Assembly (NCBI RefSeq): GCF_025370255.1
Contig: NZ_JAMTCD010000002.1
Span: forward strand, 124,001-188,000
Direction of reading: 5' to 3'
Origin: Shewanella holmiensis
GTDB taxonomy: Bacteria; Pseudomonadota; Gammaproteobacteria; Enterobacterales; Shewanellaceae
Length of the DNA: 64,000 nt
The translations under genes were made by a program, and so were the position numbers. Shown in pieces: positions 26,906-36,938 of the stretch (position 1 is its first letter; the number at the start of each line of letters is the position of its first letter). Below the pieces are notes generated by a model. That model did no database searches. It was not told the origin of the DNA and saw only the letters and a program-made list of their open reading frames with translations.

Positions 26906-29900
26906 TTAATTGGCTTGGAAGGTTTTGTAATCGCGGTATTTTACCTTGAAGAAAATAATGTAAAACACCGGCACAATCAGTAGCGTTAGTACCGTTGCTA
27001 CACCTAAACCGAACATCACTACAGCAGCTAATGATTCAAAAAATGCGTCGGTTATTAACGGTAACACGCCCAAGATGGTTGTCACCGCTGCCATACACAC
27101 AGGCCTAACACGGCTAACGGTAGACTCAAACACCGCCTGAAAGATTTCTTTGCCCTCGTTAATTTCGGTGTTGATTTGATCAAGTAACACAATACCGTTT
27201 TTAAGTAACATGCCCGATAAACTTAGCATTCCCAATAGGGCCATAAAGCTAAATGGCTTATCAAGAATGATTAACCCAGACGTAATACCAATAAGGGCTA
27301 ACGGCACACAACACCAAATCACCAATGGCTTACGCACTGAATTAAATAAGAACACCGTTATGAGAAACATAAACAAAAAACCCATGGGTAAGGTAGCAAA
27401 TAATGACTCTTGCGCATCACTTGATGATTCAAATTCGCCCCCCCATTGTAACTCGTAACCAGCTGGCAGCTGGATGGCTTCAACTTTAGATTTAACCTGA
27501 ACAAATAATGCCGCAGGCAAAATATCATAGGCAAAGTCGGCATCAGCAAACACGGTTAACGTACGCTTTCTATCACGACGTTGAATGATGGGATCTTCAA
27601 ATTTCACATCAAAACCATCAACAACTTGCTGCATAGGGACAAAGGCATTAACCACAGGGCTCCATATGCGCAAGCTTTCCATAGACTCAATATCGATACG
27701 CTCTTCTGCGGGAAGTCGGCCAATAATTGGCAGTAACGTTGTTCCTTCCCGATACACACCAATTTGCACGCCAGAGAAAGCAAATAAAAATGATTTATCA
27801 ACATCACTTTTTACAATCCCCAAACGACGCGCCTGAGTTTCGTTAAAACGTGGCGAAATATATTTTACCCGTTCGCGCCAGTCATGGCGTACGTTGACAG
27901 TCCCCGGCGTGGCATTAAAGACACTCATGACCTGCGCGCCAATTTCACGCAGTACGTCTGGATCTGGACCGCTGATCCGAGCTTCAATTTTGGCATCGGT
28001 GGATGGGCCAATTTCTAAACGTTTAAATTTAAGTTGAGTTTGCGCAAAGTGAGTTTCAGCAAATTCTCTGAAGGTTAGCATCACGTTTTCTAAAGTATCA
28101 AAACTGCTGGTACGAATGGCGATTTGTCCATAAGAACCAAAGTTTTTCTCTGGCGAGTAGGTTAATAAGAAGCGAGGAAAACCTTTGCCTATCGTGGCTG
28201 AAACAAACTCTACGTTATCGATAGTGGCCGCTTTGGCCTCCATGGCTTCAATAATGTGCTGAGTTTCACGAATATCTGTGCCTTCAGGCATCCACACATC
28301 AACCAAAAATATCGGCGTTGTCGAGGGCGGAAAGAAAGATTGTTTAACATAAGCAAAGCCTGCTACTGATCCTACAAAAAGCACAACAACTGCAATGGTG
28401 CTTGCCCAGCGGTACTTCATACAAATATTGAGCAACATTTTGTAGAACACAAAGAAAGCCCCTGCGTAGGGATCTTTCACTTCGCCGTCTTGCTGTTTTT
28501 CACCTTCAACCCCAAAAAACATTTGGGCAAAAAATGGGGTGATCGTGATGGCGGTAATCCAAGATAAAAACAAGGAGAACAATAGTACCCAGAACAATGA
28601 CCCGGCAAACTCTCCTGTTGCATCAGGGGATAATCCAATTGGAGCGAATGCGGTAATGGCAATAACAGTTGCCCCTAATAAAGGCCACATGGTTTGCTTA
28701 ACGATGGCTTGTGCGGCCTCAAGCGTGGTTTGTCCTCGCTGACGACCAATGAGTATCCCCTCAACCACCACAATGGCATTGTCCACCAGCATACCTAAGG
28801 CAATAATTAATGCCCCAAGGGAGATACGTTGTAGTTCAATCTCAGCCTGTAGCATCAACATAAAGGTGCCAAGGCAGGTTAAAAATAAAATTAACCCTAT
28901 CAAAATACCGCTTTTCAATCCCATAAACACCAATAGCACACCAATCACAATGACTACGGCGGCGATAAGGTTCCATACAAAGCTGCTAACGGATGCATCA
29001 ACCTCATTAGGCTGGTTATACATGGTTTCAATTTTCATCCCTGCGGGACGGGCGCTATCAATTGAGGCTAGCTTGGCATCAACTAACTTGCCCACCTCCA
29101 CCACGTTAACCCCAGATGAAAAAGAAATACCTAAATTTATCGCACGATTTTGATTGAAACTTAACAGGTTAGTGGGAATATTTTGAAATCCACGTGACAC
29201 GGTGGCGATATCTTTTAAGTAGATGAGTTTATCGCCAGTGGTTCCTGGAATAATTAACTCTTCAAGTTCTTGTACTGATTTAAACCCGCCGCTGGTGCGA
29301 ATTTTTAAATTATCACCTGCCACTTGAATATTACCGGCATCGGATACTAAGTTTTGGGAGTTCAGCAAGTTGGTGACTAATTGTGGATCAATGTTTGAAC
29401 TGGCCGCTTTATTAAGCGACATTTCAACAAACACTTGCTCCTGTTGCTTACCCGCTAAAGACACTTTCCCTACGCCTGGGATTAACTCTAATTCACGCTT
29501 TACGTAATCGACATAATCTGAAATATCACGATAACTATAGTCTTTCCCACTGACCATCAACATGATGCCGTAAACATCACCAAAGTCGTCGTTAACCATT
29601 GGCGGACGGGCACCTGGCGGCAAACTAGATGACATGTCATTGACTTTGCGGCGTAATTCATCCCAAATTTGTGGCAGCTCATTCGGGCCATAATTGTTTT
29701 TCATGGTCACCGTAATTTGTGACATTCCAGAGGTGCTTAACGAACGAATTTTATCAATATAGGGTAATTCTTGAATCGCCTTTTCGACTAAATAAGTCAC
29801 CTCTTCTTCGACCTCGGTTGAGGTCGCACCGGGGTAGAGAGTTACCACAACCGCATCTTTAATGGTAAATGGTGGATCTTCTAACTGGCCTAAGCCAGTA

Positions 29901-29986
29901 AATGCCATTAATCCACCAACAAGTAAAATCAGGGTAAACATCCAACTAATAACGGTATTTTTAACGAAATAACCTGCAATATTCAT
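26906..29986 (-). CDS. RND-family efflux pump, inner-membrane permease
   Basis: The 1026-residue protein has the RND layout of 12 membrane helices and two large periplasmic loops: helix 1 (TVISWMFTLILLVGGLMAF), porter-domain signature (LPPGARPPMVNDDFGDVYGI), the helix 4 motif ALGMLVDNAIVVVEGI with the proton-relay aspartate, and the late GMLSLSGMLLKNGIVLLDQI block. Length and motifs fit the AcrB/HAE superfamily. The substrate cannot be read from sequence. It is preceded by two adaptor genes on the same strand, the nearer one 6 bases away, and AAGGATAATCATCT precedes the ATG. No TolC-like gene is present, so a shared outer-membrane channel is likely. Confidence 0.94.
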   Translation of the reverse strand: MNIAGYFVKNTVISWMFTLILLVGGLMAFTGLGQLEDPPFTIKDAVVVTLYPGATSTEVEEEVTYLVEKAIQELPYIDKIRSLSTSGMSQITVTMKNNYGPNELPQIWDELRRKVNDMSSSLPPGARPPMVNDDFGDVYGIMLMVSGKDYSYRDISDYVDYVKRELELIPGVGKVSLAGKQQEQVFVEMSLNKAASSNIDPQLVTNLLNSQNLVSDAGNIQVAGDNLKIRTSGGFKSVQELEELIIPGTTGDKLIYLKDIATVSRGFQNIPTNLLSFNQNRAINLGISFSSGVNVVEVGKLVDAKLASIDSARPAGMKIETMYNQPNEVDASVSSFVWNLIAAVVIVIGVLLVFMGLKSGILIGLILFLTCLGTFMLMLQAEIELQRISLGALIIALGMLVDNAIVVVEGILIGRQRGQTTLEAAQAIVKQTMWPLLGATVIAITAFAPIGLSPDATGEFAGSLFWVLLFSLFLSWITAITITPFFAQMFFGVEGEKQQDGEVKDPYAGAFFVFYKMLLNICMKYRWASTIAVVVLFVGSVAGFAYVKQSFFPPSTTPIFLVDVWMPEGTDIRETQHIIEAMEAKAATIDNVEFVSATIGKGFPRFLLTYSPEKNFGSYGQIAIRTSSFDTLENVMLTFREFAETHFAQTQLKFKRLEIGPSTDAKIEARISGPDPDVLREIGAQVMSVFNATPGTVNVRHDWRERVKYISPRFNETQARRLGIVKSDVDKSFLFAFSGVQIGVYREGTTLLPIIGRLPAEERIDIESMESLRIWSPVVNAFVPMQQVVDGFDVKFEDPIIQRRDRKRTLTVFADADFAYDILPAALFVQVKSKVEAIQLPAGYELQWGGEFESSSDAQESLFATLPMGFLFMFLITVFLFNSVRKPLVIWCCVPLALIGITSGLIILDKPFSFMALLGMLSLSGMLLKNGIVLLDQINTEINEGKEIFQAVFESTVSRVRPVCMAAVTTILGVLPLITDAFFESLAAVVMFGLGVATVLTLLIVPVFYIIFFKVKYRDYKTFQAN

Positions 29987-29992
29987 AGATGA

Positions 29993-31078
29993 TTATCCTT
30001 TGACCAATTCAACATGTTGGCCTTCAAGTAATCTTGAGGCTCCGACGGTAACAATTGTTTGGCCATCTTTTAGCCCCTCAACCACTTCTATTTGATCGCC
30101 CACAATCACCCCTAAACGCACCGCTTGATATTTCACGGTTTGAGATGTGGCATCATATAACCACACGCCACTTTCCTGTTTAACCAAATCATCACCGTCT
30201 TTCATCACCACGGCATTAATCGGCAGTAAATATTCACGATTATAGGTGTAGGTAATATTGCTTAAGTTTATAGACACTTTGGCTGGCATCCCTTCAAGCA
30301 CTTTAAAGCTAGGGTCTAAATCGCCCACTATGGTGGCTATGTAGGTGGAGGTTTTAGGATCTTTTTCGGTATTCACCTCAAGTAAATGGCCGTCGAAATA
30401 CTGCCCTTCGAACGCTTCAAATTGCACTTTTAGTGACCCTTCTTCTTTGCCGCGATATGCTACAGCAATTAGCGTATCGGGCATTTGAATGTCCACTTCA
30501 ATTTGATCAACTTTTTGAACGCTTAAAACCGCCACGCCCGGTTGAACGTTTTCAAATGACTCTAAAAACACATCACTGACCATGCCATCAAACGGTGCGC
30601 GAAGTACGGTATATTGTAAGGTTAACTCTGCTTGCTTGGCCTGGGCTTTAGCCACTAAATACTGCGCATTGATTTGATCAAATTCAGCTTGGGCCATGAG
30701 TTTTTGGTCAACCAACTGCTTCACACGCTTAGCTTGCTTCTCGGCGACTTCCATACGAGCTTTGCGATCTTCTAAGGTAATTTGATAATCGCGTTTTTCT
30801 AACACCGCAAGCACCTGACCTTGTTTGATCTCTTGCCCTTTCGAAACCGGAATTTGCGCAATACGTCCTTCCACTCGAAAAGATAATCGGGTTAAGTCTT
30901 GCGCGCGCGCGACACCGTTAAACTCTCGCAATACCTGATTTTCTATGGTCGGTAAAGTGTAGGTATCGATTAAGGTGGGTTTGGCCAAGATTTGCTCTGC
31001 TGGCTGACAGGCGCTAACAAGCAGACCTAATACCAACAGGCTTAATACGCGATAGTGCTTATAGTGGGAAATTTGCAT
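29993..31078 (-). CDS. Lipoprotein RND periplasmic adaptor (second of two)
   Basis: ATG 31078 is chosen: GAGG lies upstream and it starts a good lipoprotein signal, LSLLVLGLLVSAC, with lipobox. The upstream adaptor stops one base before. The 361-residue product is a membrane-fusion protein: barrel-sandwich halves (LSFRVEGRIAQIPVSKGQEI and VLRAPFDGMVSDVFLESF), a coiled-coil hairpin (EKQAKRVKQLVDQKLMAQ) between them and a beta-barrel region (PDPSFKVLEGMPAKV-like, here DLDPSFKVLEGMPAKVSI). It links the pump to the outer membrane channel. Confidence 0.92.
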   Translation of the reverse strand: MQISHYKHYRVLSLLVLGLLVSACQPAEQILAKPTLIDTYTLPTIENQVLREFNGVARAQDLTRLSFRVEGRIAQIPVSKGQEIKQGQVLAVLEKRDYQITLEDRKARMEVAEKQAKRVKQLVDQKLMAQAEFDQINAQYLVAKAQAKQAELTLQYTVLRAPFDGMVSDVFLESFENVQPGVAVLSVQKVDQIEVDIQMPDTLIAVAYRGKEEGSLKVQFEAFEGQYFDGHLLEVNTEKDPKTSTYIATIVGDLDPSFKVLEGMPAKVSINLSNITYTYNREYLLPINAVVMKDGDDLVKQESGVWLYDATSQTVKYQAVRLGVIVGDQIEVVEGLKDGQTIVTVGASRLLEGQHVELVKG

Positions 31079-31079
31079 A

Positions 31080-32162
31080 TTACAGTCCTCGCTCCTTGAT
31101 CCATTGTACTGCGGCATCACCGTCTGCTAATTCTGAGGCGCCTGCGATCACCAACCAGTCACCGTCTTCCATACCCGCTATTAATTGACCGCTCTGAAGT
31201 TTTACTGCCACTTTTTCAACTTTATTCTCATTAGGTAGCCATCGAAATACAAAATATTGCCCCTGCTGCTCGACAATCGCCCCTGCTGGGATCGTCGGAT
31301 TACTTTGTGAACCTCTGTATGGCAATTTAACTTTAACCGAGGCGGCCATGCCCGGTAATACATTAAGTTTTTCGGGCATAGGAAGGGTTAGAATAAGCGT
31401 GTAGCTGCCGGTGCTGGCGTCGGCTAAGGTGCTCATTTCTTTTAACGTTGCGGGATACCATATCTGGCGACTATCAAATTTAACTTCAATACTGTTGACT
31501 GGTGAGCCTTGTTGATTTTGACGTTGAATCGCACCAATAAATTGTTCAGGCAATTGAAAACCCACATCGATAAACGACTCAGTTCTGATCCCAAGCACTG
31601 ATTCTTGAGCTTTAACAAATTCAAAGGCTCGTTTATCTCGCTTTGAAATCACCCCATCATAAGGTGCGACCAGTTTGGTATAGGTAAGATCGGTTTTGGC
31701 TTTATCTAATGCTGCGGTTGCGATGGTAAAATCACTTTTTGATTGGTCATAATCGTTACGCGATACCACGCCTTGTTCTACCAACGAACTGTTGCGTTCA
31801 AATAAGACTTTGGCAAGCTCAAACTGAGCTTTAGCCACTTCGTATTGCTGCTGATATAAATCACTGTCTAACTCAGCTAACACATCTCCAGTTTTCACAT
31901 TCGCCCCTGGGCGTACATGAATATTGGCAATTTGTCCTGCTACCCTAAACGATAACGCGGCTTTATCCGATGCCCTAACCTCTGCAGGTAGCACCCTTTC
32001 TCGATTACCTTTGCCAATATCTAATTGAATCACTTTAACTGGGCGAGCAGATGGAGTGTCGCGAGCAATGTTGGCATCTTCAGCTTTCACCGCATGGGAA
32101 AATAGCATCAAATTAGACATAACAAGTATCAGTAACCGATTAAAAGACAAGCAAGGTTTCAT
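31080..32162 (-). CDS. RND periplasmic adaptor (first of two)
   Basis: Start ATG 32162 gives a normal signal peptide (KPCLSFNRLLILVMSNLMLF, then SHAVKA). ATG 32177 is also possible, and neither has a clear ribosome site. The 360-residue protein repeats the adaptor plan: LSFRVAGQIANIHVRPGANV, a helical hairpin (AQFELAKVLFERNSSLVEQG), YTKLVAPYDGVISKRDKRAF and a beta-barrel with MPEKLNVLPGMAASVKVKL. It is not lipidated, unlike its neighbour. Having two unlike adaptors for one pump is known in some RND operons. They may form a mixed hexamer or serve different channels. Confidence 0.9.
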   Translation of the reverse strand: MKPCLSFNRLLILVMSNLMLFSHAVKAEDANIARDTPSARPVKVIQLDIGKGNRERVLPAEVRASDKAALSFRVAGQIANIHVRPGANVKTGDVLAELDSDLYQQQYEVAKAQFELAKVLFERNSSLVEQGVVSRNDYDQSKSDFTIATAALDKAKTDLTYTKLVAPYDGVISKRDKRAFEFVKAQESVLGIRTESFIDVGFQLPEQFIGAIQRQNQQGSPVNSIEVKFDSRQIWYPATLKEMSTLADASTGSYTLILTLPMPEKLNVLPGMAASVKVKLPYRGSQSNPTIPAGAIVEQQGQYFVFRWLPNENKVEKVAVKLQSGQLIAGMEDGDWLVIAGASELADGDAAVQWIKERGL

Positions 32163-32331
32163 ATTGAATTGATCCATCAACAGCAAAAGTTAATGAAGTG
32201 TAACACTTTAGCCGTTAAATCATCACCACTGTGCAAGACATAAACAGCTGCCAAAAAATAAAATAAGATCTAAGCCGTCAAGCTTTGCGTATAATCAGCA
32301 TGGTTCACCTATCACTAATAAGGCTCATAGC

Positions 32332-32730
32332 ATGGAATTAACCATTTTTTATGACAGTGCTTGTCCACTTTGTTCCAATGAAATGGCGCAGCTTAAAAAG
32401 CATGATAGGCTGCATAAAATTCATTTAGAAGATTTGAATTCAGCAGATTTATTAACACGCTACCCCAATCTTGATATTGAAAAAGCCAACACTATTTTGC
32501 ATGGATTAACCTCTGATGGAAAAATGCTGCTCGGCTTAGATGTCACGGCGATGGCATGGGGATTAACTGGAAAGCATTGTTGGGTAAAGCTGCTGCGCTT
32601 ACCGCTAATAAAACCTGTTGCCGACAAAGCCTATTTAGCATTTGCGAAGAATCGCTACAATATCTCGTATTTGTTAACTGGCAAAAAGCGTTGTACTTCA
32701 GACTCCTGTTCAATTGAACCTAAAGCATGA
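32332..32730 (+). CDS. DCC-family (DUF393) thiol-oxidoreductase-like protein
   Basis: The 132-residue protein begins with ELTIFYDSACPLCSNEMAQL, the DUF393/DCC signature with CxxC-like cysteines, and ends with a Cys-rich tail (GKKRCTSDSCSIEPKA). A short hydrophobic stretch (VKLLRLPLIKPVADKAYLAF) follows the middle, as is common in the family. The biochemical role is unknown, with a thioredoxin-like fold inferred for the family. It overlaps the following gene by four bases (ATGA), so they are translationally coupled. Confidence 0.88.
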   Translation: MELTIFYDSACPLCSNEMAQLKKHDRLHKIHLEDLNSADLLTRYPNLDIEKANTILHGLTSDGKMLLGLDVTAMAWGLTGKHCWVKLLRLPLIKPVADKAYLAFAKNRYNISYLLTGKKRCTSDSCSIEPKA

Positions 32731-33530
32731 CCACCAATACCTATCTGGTTATCGGCGCATCATCGGGTATTGCTAAAGCCGTTATTGCAGAGCTAATTGC
32801 TCAGCATACCGCGCAACAACTACCCGCGAACATTATTTGCATTAGCCGAGGCAAGTTGGATATTGCGGTTGTTGATAACCAGTTAATCACATTACAATCA
32901 ATAACATGTGATTACCATCCAGCCTCAATTGATTCGGTATGCCAGCAGTTACAGCGTTTTCGCGATACCATTGTGAGGGTATTCATTTGCAATGGTGTAC
33001 TGCACAAAAATGCTGCTGAACAACCTGACGCTAATTTAAATCTGCCACAACATCACAATATTGCGCCAGAAAAACGCATTGAAGATATCGATGCAGAGGC
33101 ATTAAAGTGGTTATTTGAGGCTAACAGTATTACGCCAATGATGTGGCTTAAGTACCTTACTCCACTTTTATCTTCCAATGCCAACGCCGAAAAATGCGTG
33201 GTGTCGGTATTAAGTGCCAGAGTCGGCAGTATTAGTGATAATCAATTAGGAGGCTGGTATGGTTATCGGGCCTCAAAAGCTGCACTGAATATGCTTATAA
33301 AAACCACGGCAATTGAGTACGCAAGAAGATTAAAGCACGTCAAACTTATAGCCTTTCACCCCGGGACAACCGATACGCCTTTGTCTCAACCCTTTCAAGC
33401 AAATGTGCCTAAAGGCAAATTGTTTACCCCAGAGTTTGTGGCTAAGCAGTTAATCACCATTGCGGATCAAAGTGATGTGGATGGTGCCGCCAGTTTTGTC
33501 GATTGGGCTGGTAAAAGTATTACTTGGTAA
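32727..33530 (+). CDS. Short-chain dehydrogenase/reductase (C-factor type)
   Basis: The 267-residue protein has the SDR cofactor motif VIGASSGIAKAVI (a TGxxxGxG variant), an ICNGVLH in place of NNAG, a catalytic serine region VVSVLSARVGSISD and the active-site YRASKAALNML (YxxxK). Such C-factor-like SDRs often lack a defined substrate. It shares ATGA with the DCC gene before it and ends close to a bidirectional terminator shared with mdh. Confidence 0.9.
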   Translation: MTTNTYLVIGASSGIAKAVIAELIAQHTAQQLPANIICISRGKLDIAVVDNQLITLQSITCDYHPASIDSVCQQLQRFRDTIVRVFICNGVLHKNAAEQPDANLNLPQHHNIAPEKRIEDIDAEALKWLFEANSITPMMWLKYLTPLLSSNANAEKCVVSVLSARVGSISDNQLGGWYGYRASKAALNMLIKTTAIEYARRLKHVKLIAFHPGTTDTPLSQPFQANVPKGKLFTPEFVAKQLITIADQSDVDGAASFVDWAGKSITW

Positions 33531-33612
33531 TTGCCAAGTTAACGCTAACATTGATTGAAAAACCAAGGTAAAGGTTTAAGCTGCACTTAAAGTAAGATGT
33601 TAATTTGAGGCA

Positions 33613-33645
33613 TAAAAAAACGCGAAGCATTGCTTCGCGTTTTTA
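33613..33645. terminator. Bidirectional terminator between SDR gene and mdh
   Basis: CGCGAAGC (33621-33628) pairs with GCTTCGCG (33632-33639) around ATT, with an A-run before and a T-run after. Confidence 0.94.
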
Positions 33646-33658
33646 TTAGTGTGTCGAA

Positions 33659-34594
33659 TTACTTAACGAATTCAACACCTAATTTAATATCACCTTTTAA
33701 AGTGTCTAACATTGCATCGCGAGCGTTAGCTTCAAATGCACTGATTTCACCGTATGGTAATACTTTTTCAACGCCGTTTTTACCCAGTAATACTGGTTGT
33801 GCGAAGAATTCAGCATGTTCACTGCCGCCATCTACGTATGCACATTCAACCACGTTCGCTTCACCTTGAAGACCACGTACTAAAGATAAACCAAAGCGAC
33901 ATGCTGCTTGGCCCATTGATAATGTTGCGCTACCGCCACCGGCTTTAGCTTCAACAACTTCAGTACCCGCGTTTTGAATGCGAGTTGTCATTGCAGCAAC
34001 TTCTTCATCAGTGAAAGTCACGCCTTCAACTTGAGAAAGTAATGGCAGAATAGTCACACCGCTGTGGCCGCCGATAACGTTAACTTTAACATCTGCAACG
34101 TTTAAACCTTTCAGTTCAGCAATAAAAGTTTCGCTACGGATAACGTCAAGCGTGGTGATACCGAATAAACGATTTTTGTCATAAACACCGGCATTTTTTA
34201 ATACTTCAGCAGCAATTGCTACAGTGGTGTTAACTGGGTTAGTAATGATACCCACTAATGCTTTAGGACAAGTTACAGCCACTTTTTCCATTAGGTTACG
34301 TACAATACCCGCGTTGATGTTGAATAGATCTGAGCGATCCATACCTGGCTTACGTGCAACACCAGCAGACATTAATACTACGTCAGCATCAACTAATGCA
34401 GCAGTAGGATCTTCACCAGCAAAACCTTTTACTTCAACGTCAGTTGGGATGTGACTTAAGTCAACCGCAACACCAGGAGTAACAGGAGCGATGTCATATA
34501 GAGACAACTTTGAGCCCGCAGGCAGTTGAGTTTTTAATAATAAAGCTAAGGCCTGGCCAATACCACCAGCAGCACCAAGTACAGCAACTTTCAT
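33659..34594 (-). CDS. mdh: Malate dehydrogenase
   Basis: ATG 34594 is used because GGAGA precedes it; the ATG at 34606 would add four residues. The 311-residue enzyme has the Rossmann motif [19 protein letters not shown], substrate-binding arginines in [36 protein letters not shown], the catalytic [14 protein letters not shown] and [12 protein letters not shown]. It interconverts malate and oxaloacetate with NAD in the TCA cycle. The length is standard. It stands alone and shares a terminator with the SDR gene. Confidence 0.98.
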   Translation of the reverse strand: MKVAVLGAAGGIGQALALLLKTQLPAGSKLSLYDIAPVTPGVAVDLSHIPTDVEVKGFAGEDPTAALVDADVVLMSAGVARKPGMDRSDLFNINAGIVRNLMEKVAVTCPKALVGIITNPVNTTVAIAAEVLKNAGVYDKNRLFGITTLDVIRSETFIAELKGLNVADVKVNVIGGHSGVTILPLLSQVEGVTFTDEEVAAMTTRIQNAGTEVVEAKAGGGSATLSMGQAACRFGLSLVRGLQGEANVVECAYVDGGSEHAEFFAQPVLLGKNGVEKVLPYGEISAFEANARDAMLDTLKGDIKLGVEFVK

Positions 34595-34864
34595 AATCAT
34601 CTCCATCTATTTATGCAATGTGTGACATAGATCTTCTATCTATAGTGGCGTCACATTACTGGATTGCTGTAGTAATTTCAATTATCCATTGGTGGAGTGT
34701 GGTAAATAAGTGTTTACTAAAATCCAGCCAATAAAGGCTGGGTGTTTAAATATAGGGGTTAGATCATTGTGCTATGAGATATGACAAGTATTCGCAAGTT
34801 TAAATACGGATAATTGAGCATAGCTTTTAATAACAGCTATGCCTGAAATCAATACTGGTTTAGA

Positions 34865-35209
34865 TCAAGCCTCAAACACGGTTTCTGTGCTTTTTTGACC
34901 AATATGCACTTGATATAATGCCGCGGGAGGCTGTTCTCGTTCGATGAGATAACTCCAATAATCATCATCCAATGCACTGATAAATCCCGCTTCTCCCCGG
35001 GCGGTTAATATTAGTCGCCACCATATAACGCCCCATAAACCAAACGTCATTAAGGTTAAGCAAAAATGCAATGGATGGTTAATTTCCCGCTGAGTCTTGG
35101 CATCATTGCTGCCGACATCGGTTAAGGAATTATTGATACGAGTAGTATGAGTTGCGGCATCATTTATAGTAGGATGCCGATGCACCCTGAATTGATATTG
35201 CTTAGTCAT
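34865..35209 (-). CDS. Small hypothetical protein with one membrane helix (114 aa)
   Basis: The protein has a His/Thr-rich soluble N-terminus, one hydrophobic segment at about residues 46-68 (HFCLTLMTFGLWGVIWWRLI) with paired tryptophans, and an acidic C-terminal tail. The segment recalls short membrane modules in small immunity-like or DUF proteins (HxLHxxLTxxTxGLWxxxW), but I do not recognise the family as a whole. A ribosome site is weak. It lies between mdh (same strand) and a divergent acetyltransferase gene. Confidence 0.6.
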   Translation of the reverse strand: MTKQYQFRVHRHPTINDAATHTTRINNSLTDVGSNDAKTQREINHPLHFCLTLMTFGLWGVIWWRLILTARGEAGFISALDDDYWSYLIEREQPPAALYQVHIGQKSTETVFEA

Positions 35210-35443
35210 AATTCACCTTTAAATAATCAGAATCTCAGTTTGTGCCGATAAAAAGGTGTTCAAGTCGCTGATGTAGTGCTGATTAAAAAAACATCTACAC
35301 GAGATAACCATTTGAGTTTTAATCATTAAAATGATCGTAACCGACCTTGATGCCAAATTGAGATTGAATAACGAATACCTTAAGTAGAATAAACTAAGCA
35401 TAGTAGACTTTAGTCGAATATCGACCCTAAAAAGAGATAAAAA

Positions 35444-35893
35444 ATGAAAATAAGAAAAGGTCAATTAACCGATTTAACCGCTCTAGTGAACTTTAACCAA
35501 GCGATGGCGATGGAGACAGAAAACCTGCAGTTAGATAATGACACCCTCACCCGTGGTGTTAATGGTTTATTAAGTCACCCCGAACGTGGTTTTTATTTAG
35601 TGGCTGAAGTTGATGGGGCCATTGTGGGTTCATTAATGGTGACCTTTGAGTGGAGTGATTGGCGTGCAAGCCAGTATTATTGGATTCAAAGTGTCTATAT
35701 TCGCCCGCAAAATCGTCGCCAAGGCATTTACGGCAAACTGTATCAAGCAGTGAAAGATATGGCAGCCGCTAAGGGGGATGCGGCAAGTTTTCGATTATAC
35801 GTTGAGCATGAAAACAAACCCGCGCAAAGCACTTATGAAGCCCTAGGTATGGAACAGAGCCACTACTTAATGTACGAAGAAAAAGTAAAGTAA
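35444..35893 (+). CDS. GNAT family N-acetyltransferase
   Basis: The 149-residue protein has the GNAT order: N-terminal strand-helix (KIRKGQLTDLTALVNFNQAM), the beta4 strand ending in YYWIQSVYIRPQNRRQGIYGK with the acetyl-CoA-binding R/Q-x-x-G-x-G-like pattern, and a C-terminal STYEALGMEQSHYLMYEE. Substrate unknown; the family acetylates amines or protein N-termini. It is followed by a terminator. Confidence 0.9.
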   Translation: MKIRKGQLTDLTALVNFNQAMAMETENLQLDNDTLTRGVNGLLSHPERGFYLVAEVDGAIVGSLMVTFEWSDWRASQYYWIQSVYIRPQNRRQGIYGKLYQAVKDMAAAKGDAASFRLYVEHENKPAQSTYEALGMEQSHYLMYEEKVK

Positions 35894-35968
35894 CCTTACT
35901 TTCAACCTCATGAAAATAATCAATGTCGATGAGTTATCTTCAATAAAACAATCATCGACGCTATAAAC

Positions 35969-35992
35969 AACGGGCCAATCGGCCCGTTTTTA
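35969..35992 (+). terminator. Intrinsic terminator after the acetyltransferase gene
   Basis: AACGGGCC pairs with GGCCCGTT around AATC and is followed by T5 on the plus strand. Confidence 0.9.
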
Positions 35993-36013
35993 TATTGTTT
36001 GAGATTCAACAGA

Positions 36014-36808
36014 TTAGCCTGCGCGCATCGCCATAATGGTGGCCAAATTGATCGGTTGTGGATATTCGACAAAATCGCTTTGTTGCTGATCCACCGCATA
36101 AATTGACATTCTATCGGCCAGTTCATTCCCTTCAATACCCACGTGGGCTGCAACGTGCACGATATTTAAACGATCTTTATATTGATCGTACAAAGCATGG
36201 GCCGCTTTAATCAGCGCTAAATTGGCAATTTCGCCCCCTTTACGGGTCCAACCTTTGGCTTTCCAACCGTAAGCCCAATTGCTAATGCAGTTAATCGAAT
36301 ATTGCGAGTCACTGTAAATTCGCACGGTCAAATTATCATTTAGTGCAGAAGCCGCCATTTTGATCGCTTCATGTAAAGCGTTCAGCTCAGCGGTATTATT
36401 AGTGCCATGGGGATTAAACAGACCATACCACAAGTTCGACAGTTTGCCGCTTCGATATACAGCTACGCCTGAACCCGCTTTTCCTGGGTTAGGATCGCAA
36501 CCACCATCTGTATATAACACAAGATCAAATTCACTTAATGCCTCAGGTTGATGCTCAGCCACACTGGTTTTATTTGAGGCGCTTACTGATTTAGCGCCTC
36601 TATTGGCAGGACCTTTACTGGCGGTGCTGCTCGCTGAAAAAATCGCTTTGTTGGCCGATTGAGCAAAAGCCGCTTTCGCCTCTGGCTCTGTTGGGAACGA
36701 TTTATACTTTGCCCCAGGAAACTTATCTACCTGACGTTTAGCTTCATCCCAGGTTGTGTAAATACCCGGTTTGTGTCCTTGCCAAACAACATAAAACTTT
36801 TTTGCCAT
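36014..36808 (-). CDS. rnhA: RNase H1 with N-terminal hybrid-binding domain
   Basis: The 264-residue protein starts with an RNase H1 hybrid-binding (HBD) domain: KFYVVWQGHKPGIYTTWDEA, then FPGAKYKSF. A Ser/Ala-rich linker follows, then the catalytic domain with acids in LVLYTDGGCDPNPG, TNNTAELNALHEAI, RIYSDSQYS and AAHVGIEGNELAD. It cuts the RNA strand of RNA/DNA hybrids. Most gammaproteobacterial RnhA proteins lack the HBD and are about 155 residues, so this is the longer eukaryote-like type and may be a second RNase H in the cell. Confidence 0.95.
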   Translation of the reverse strand: MAKKFYVVWQGHKPGIYTTWDEAKRQVDKFPGAKYKSFPTEPEAKAAFAQSANKAIFSASSTASKGPANRGAKSVSASNKTSVAEHQPEALSEFDLVLYTDGGCDPNPGKAGSGVAVYRSGKLSNLWYGLFNPHGTNNTAELNALHEAIKMAASALNDNLTVRIYSDSQYSINCISNWAYGWKAKGWTRKGGEIANLALIKAAHALYDQYKDRLNIVHVAAHVGIEGNELADRMSIYAVDQQQSDFVEYPQPINLATIMAMRAG

Positions 36809-36938
36809 GTGCGATGTTAACCCTGAAAAATGCCCAAAGGGCGATCATGCCATGCTCACCGGATCCAGTCTATCGCTTATCAGGCGAGTCATAGGCAAAC
36901 AGCTAAAAAGGACCGTAATAGCGCAGCGACTTATCCGT

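Noticed and set aside
35219..35464. 81-codon minus-strand ORF
   Set aside because: It overlaps the start of the acetyltransferase gene and lacks a plausible start site.
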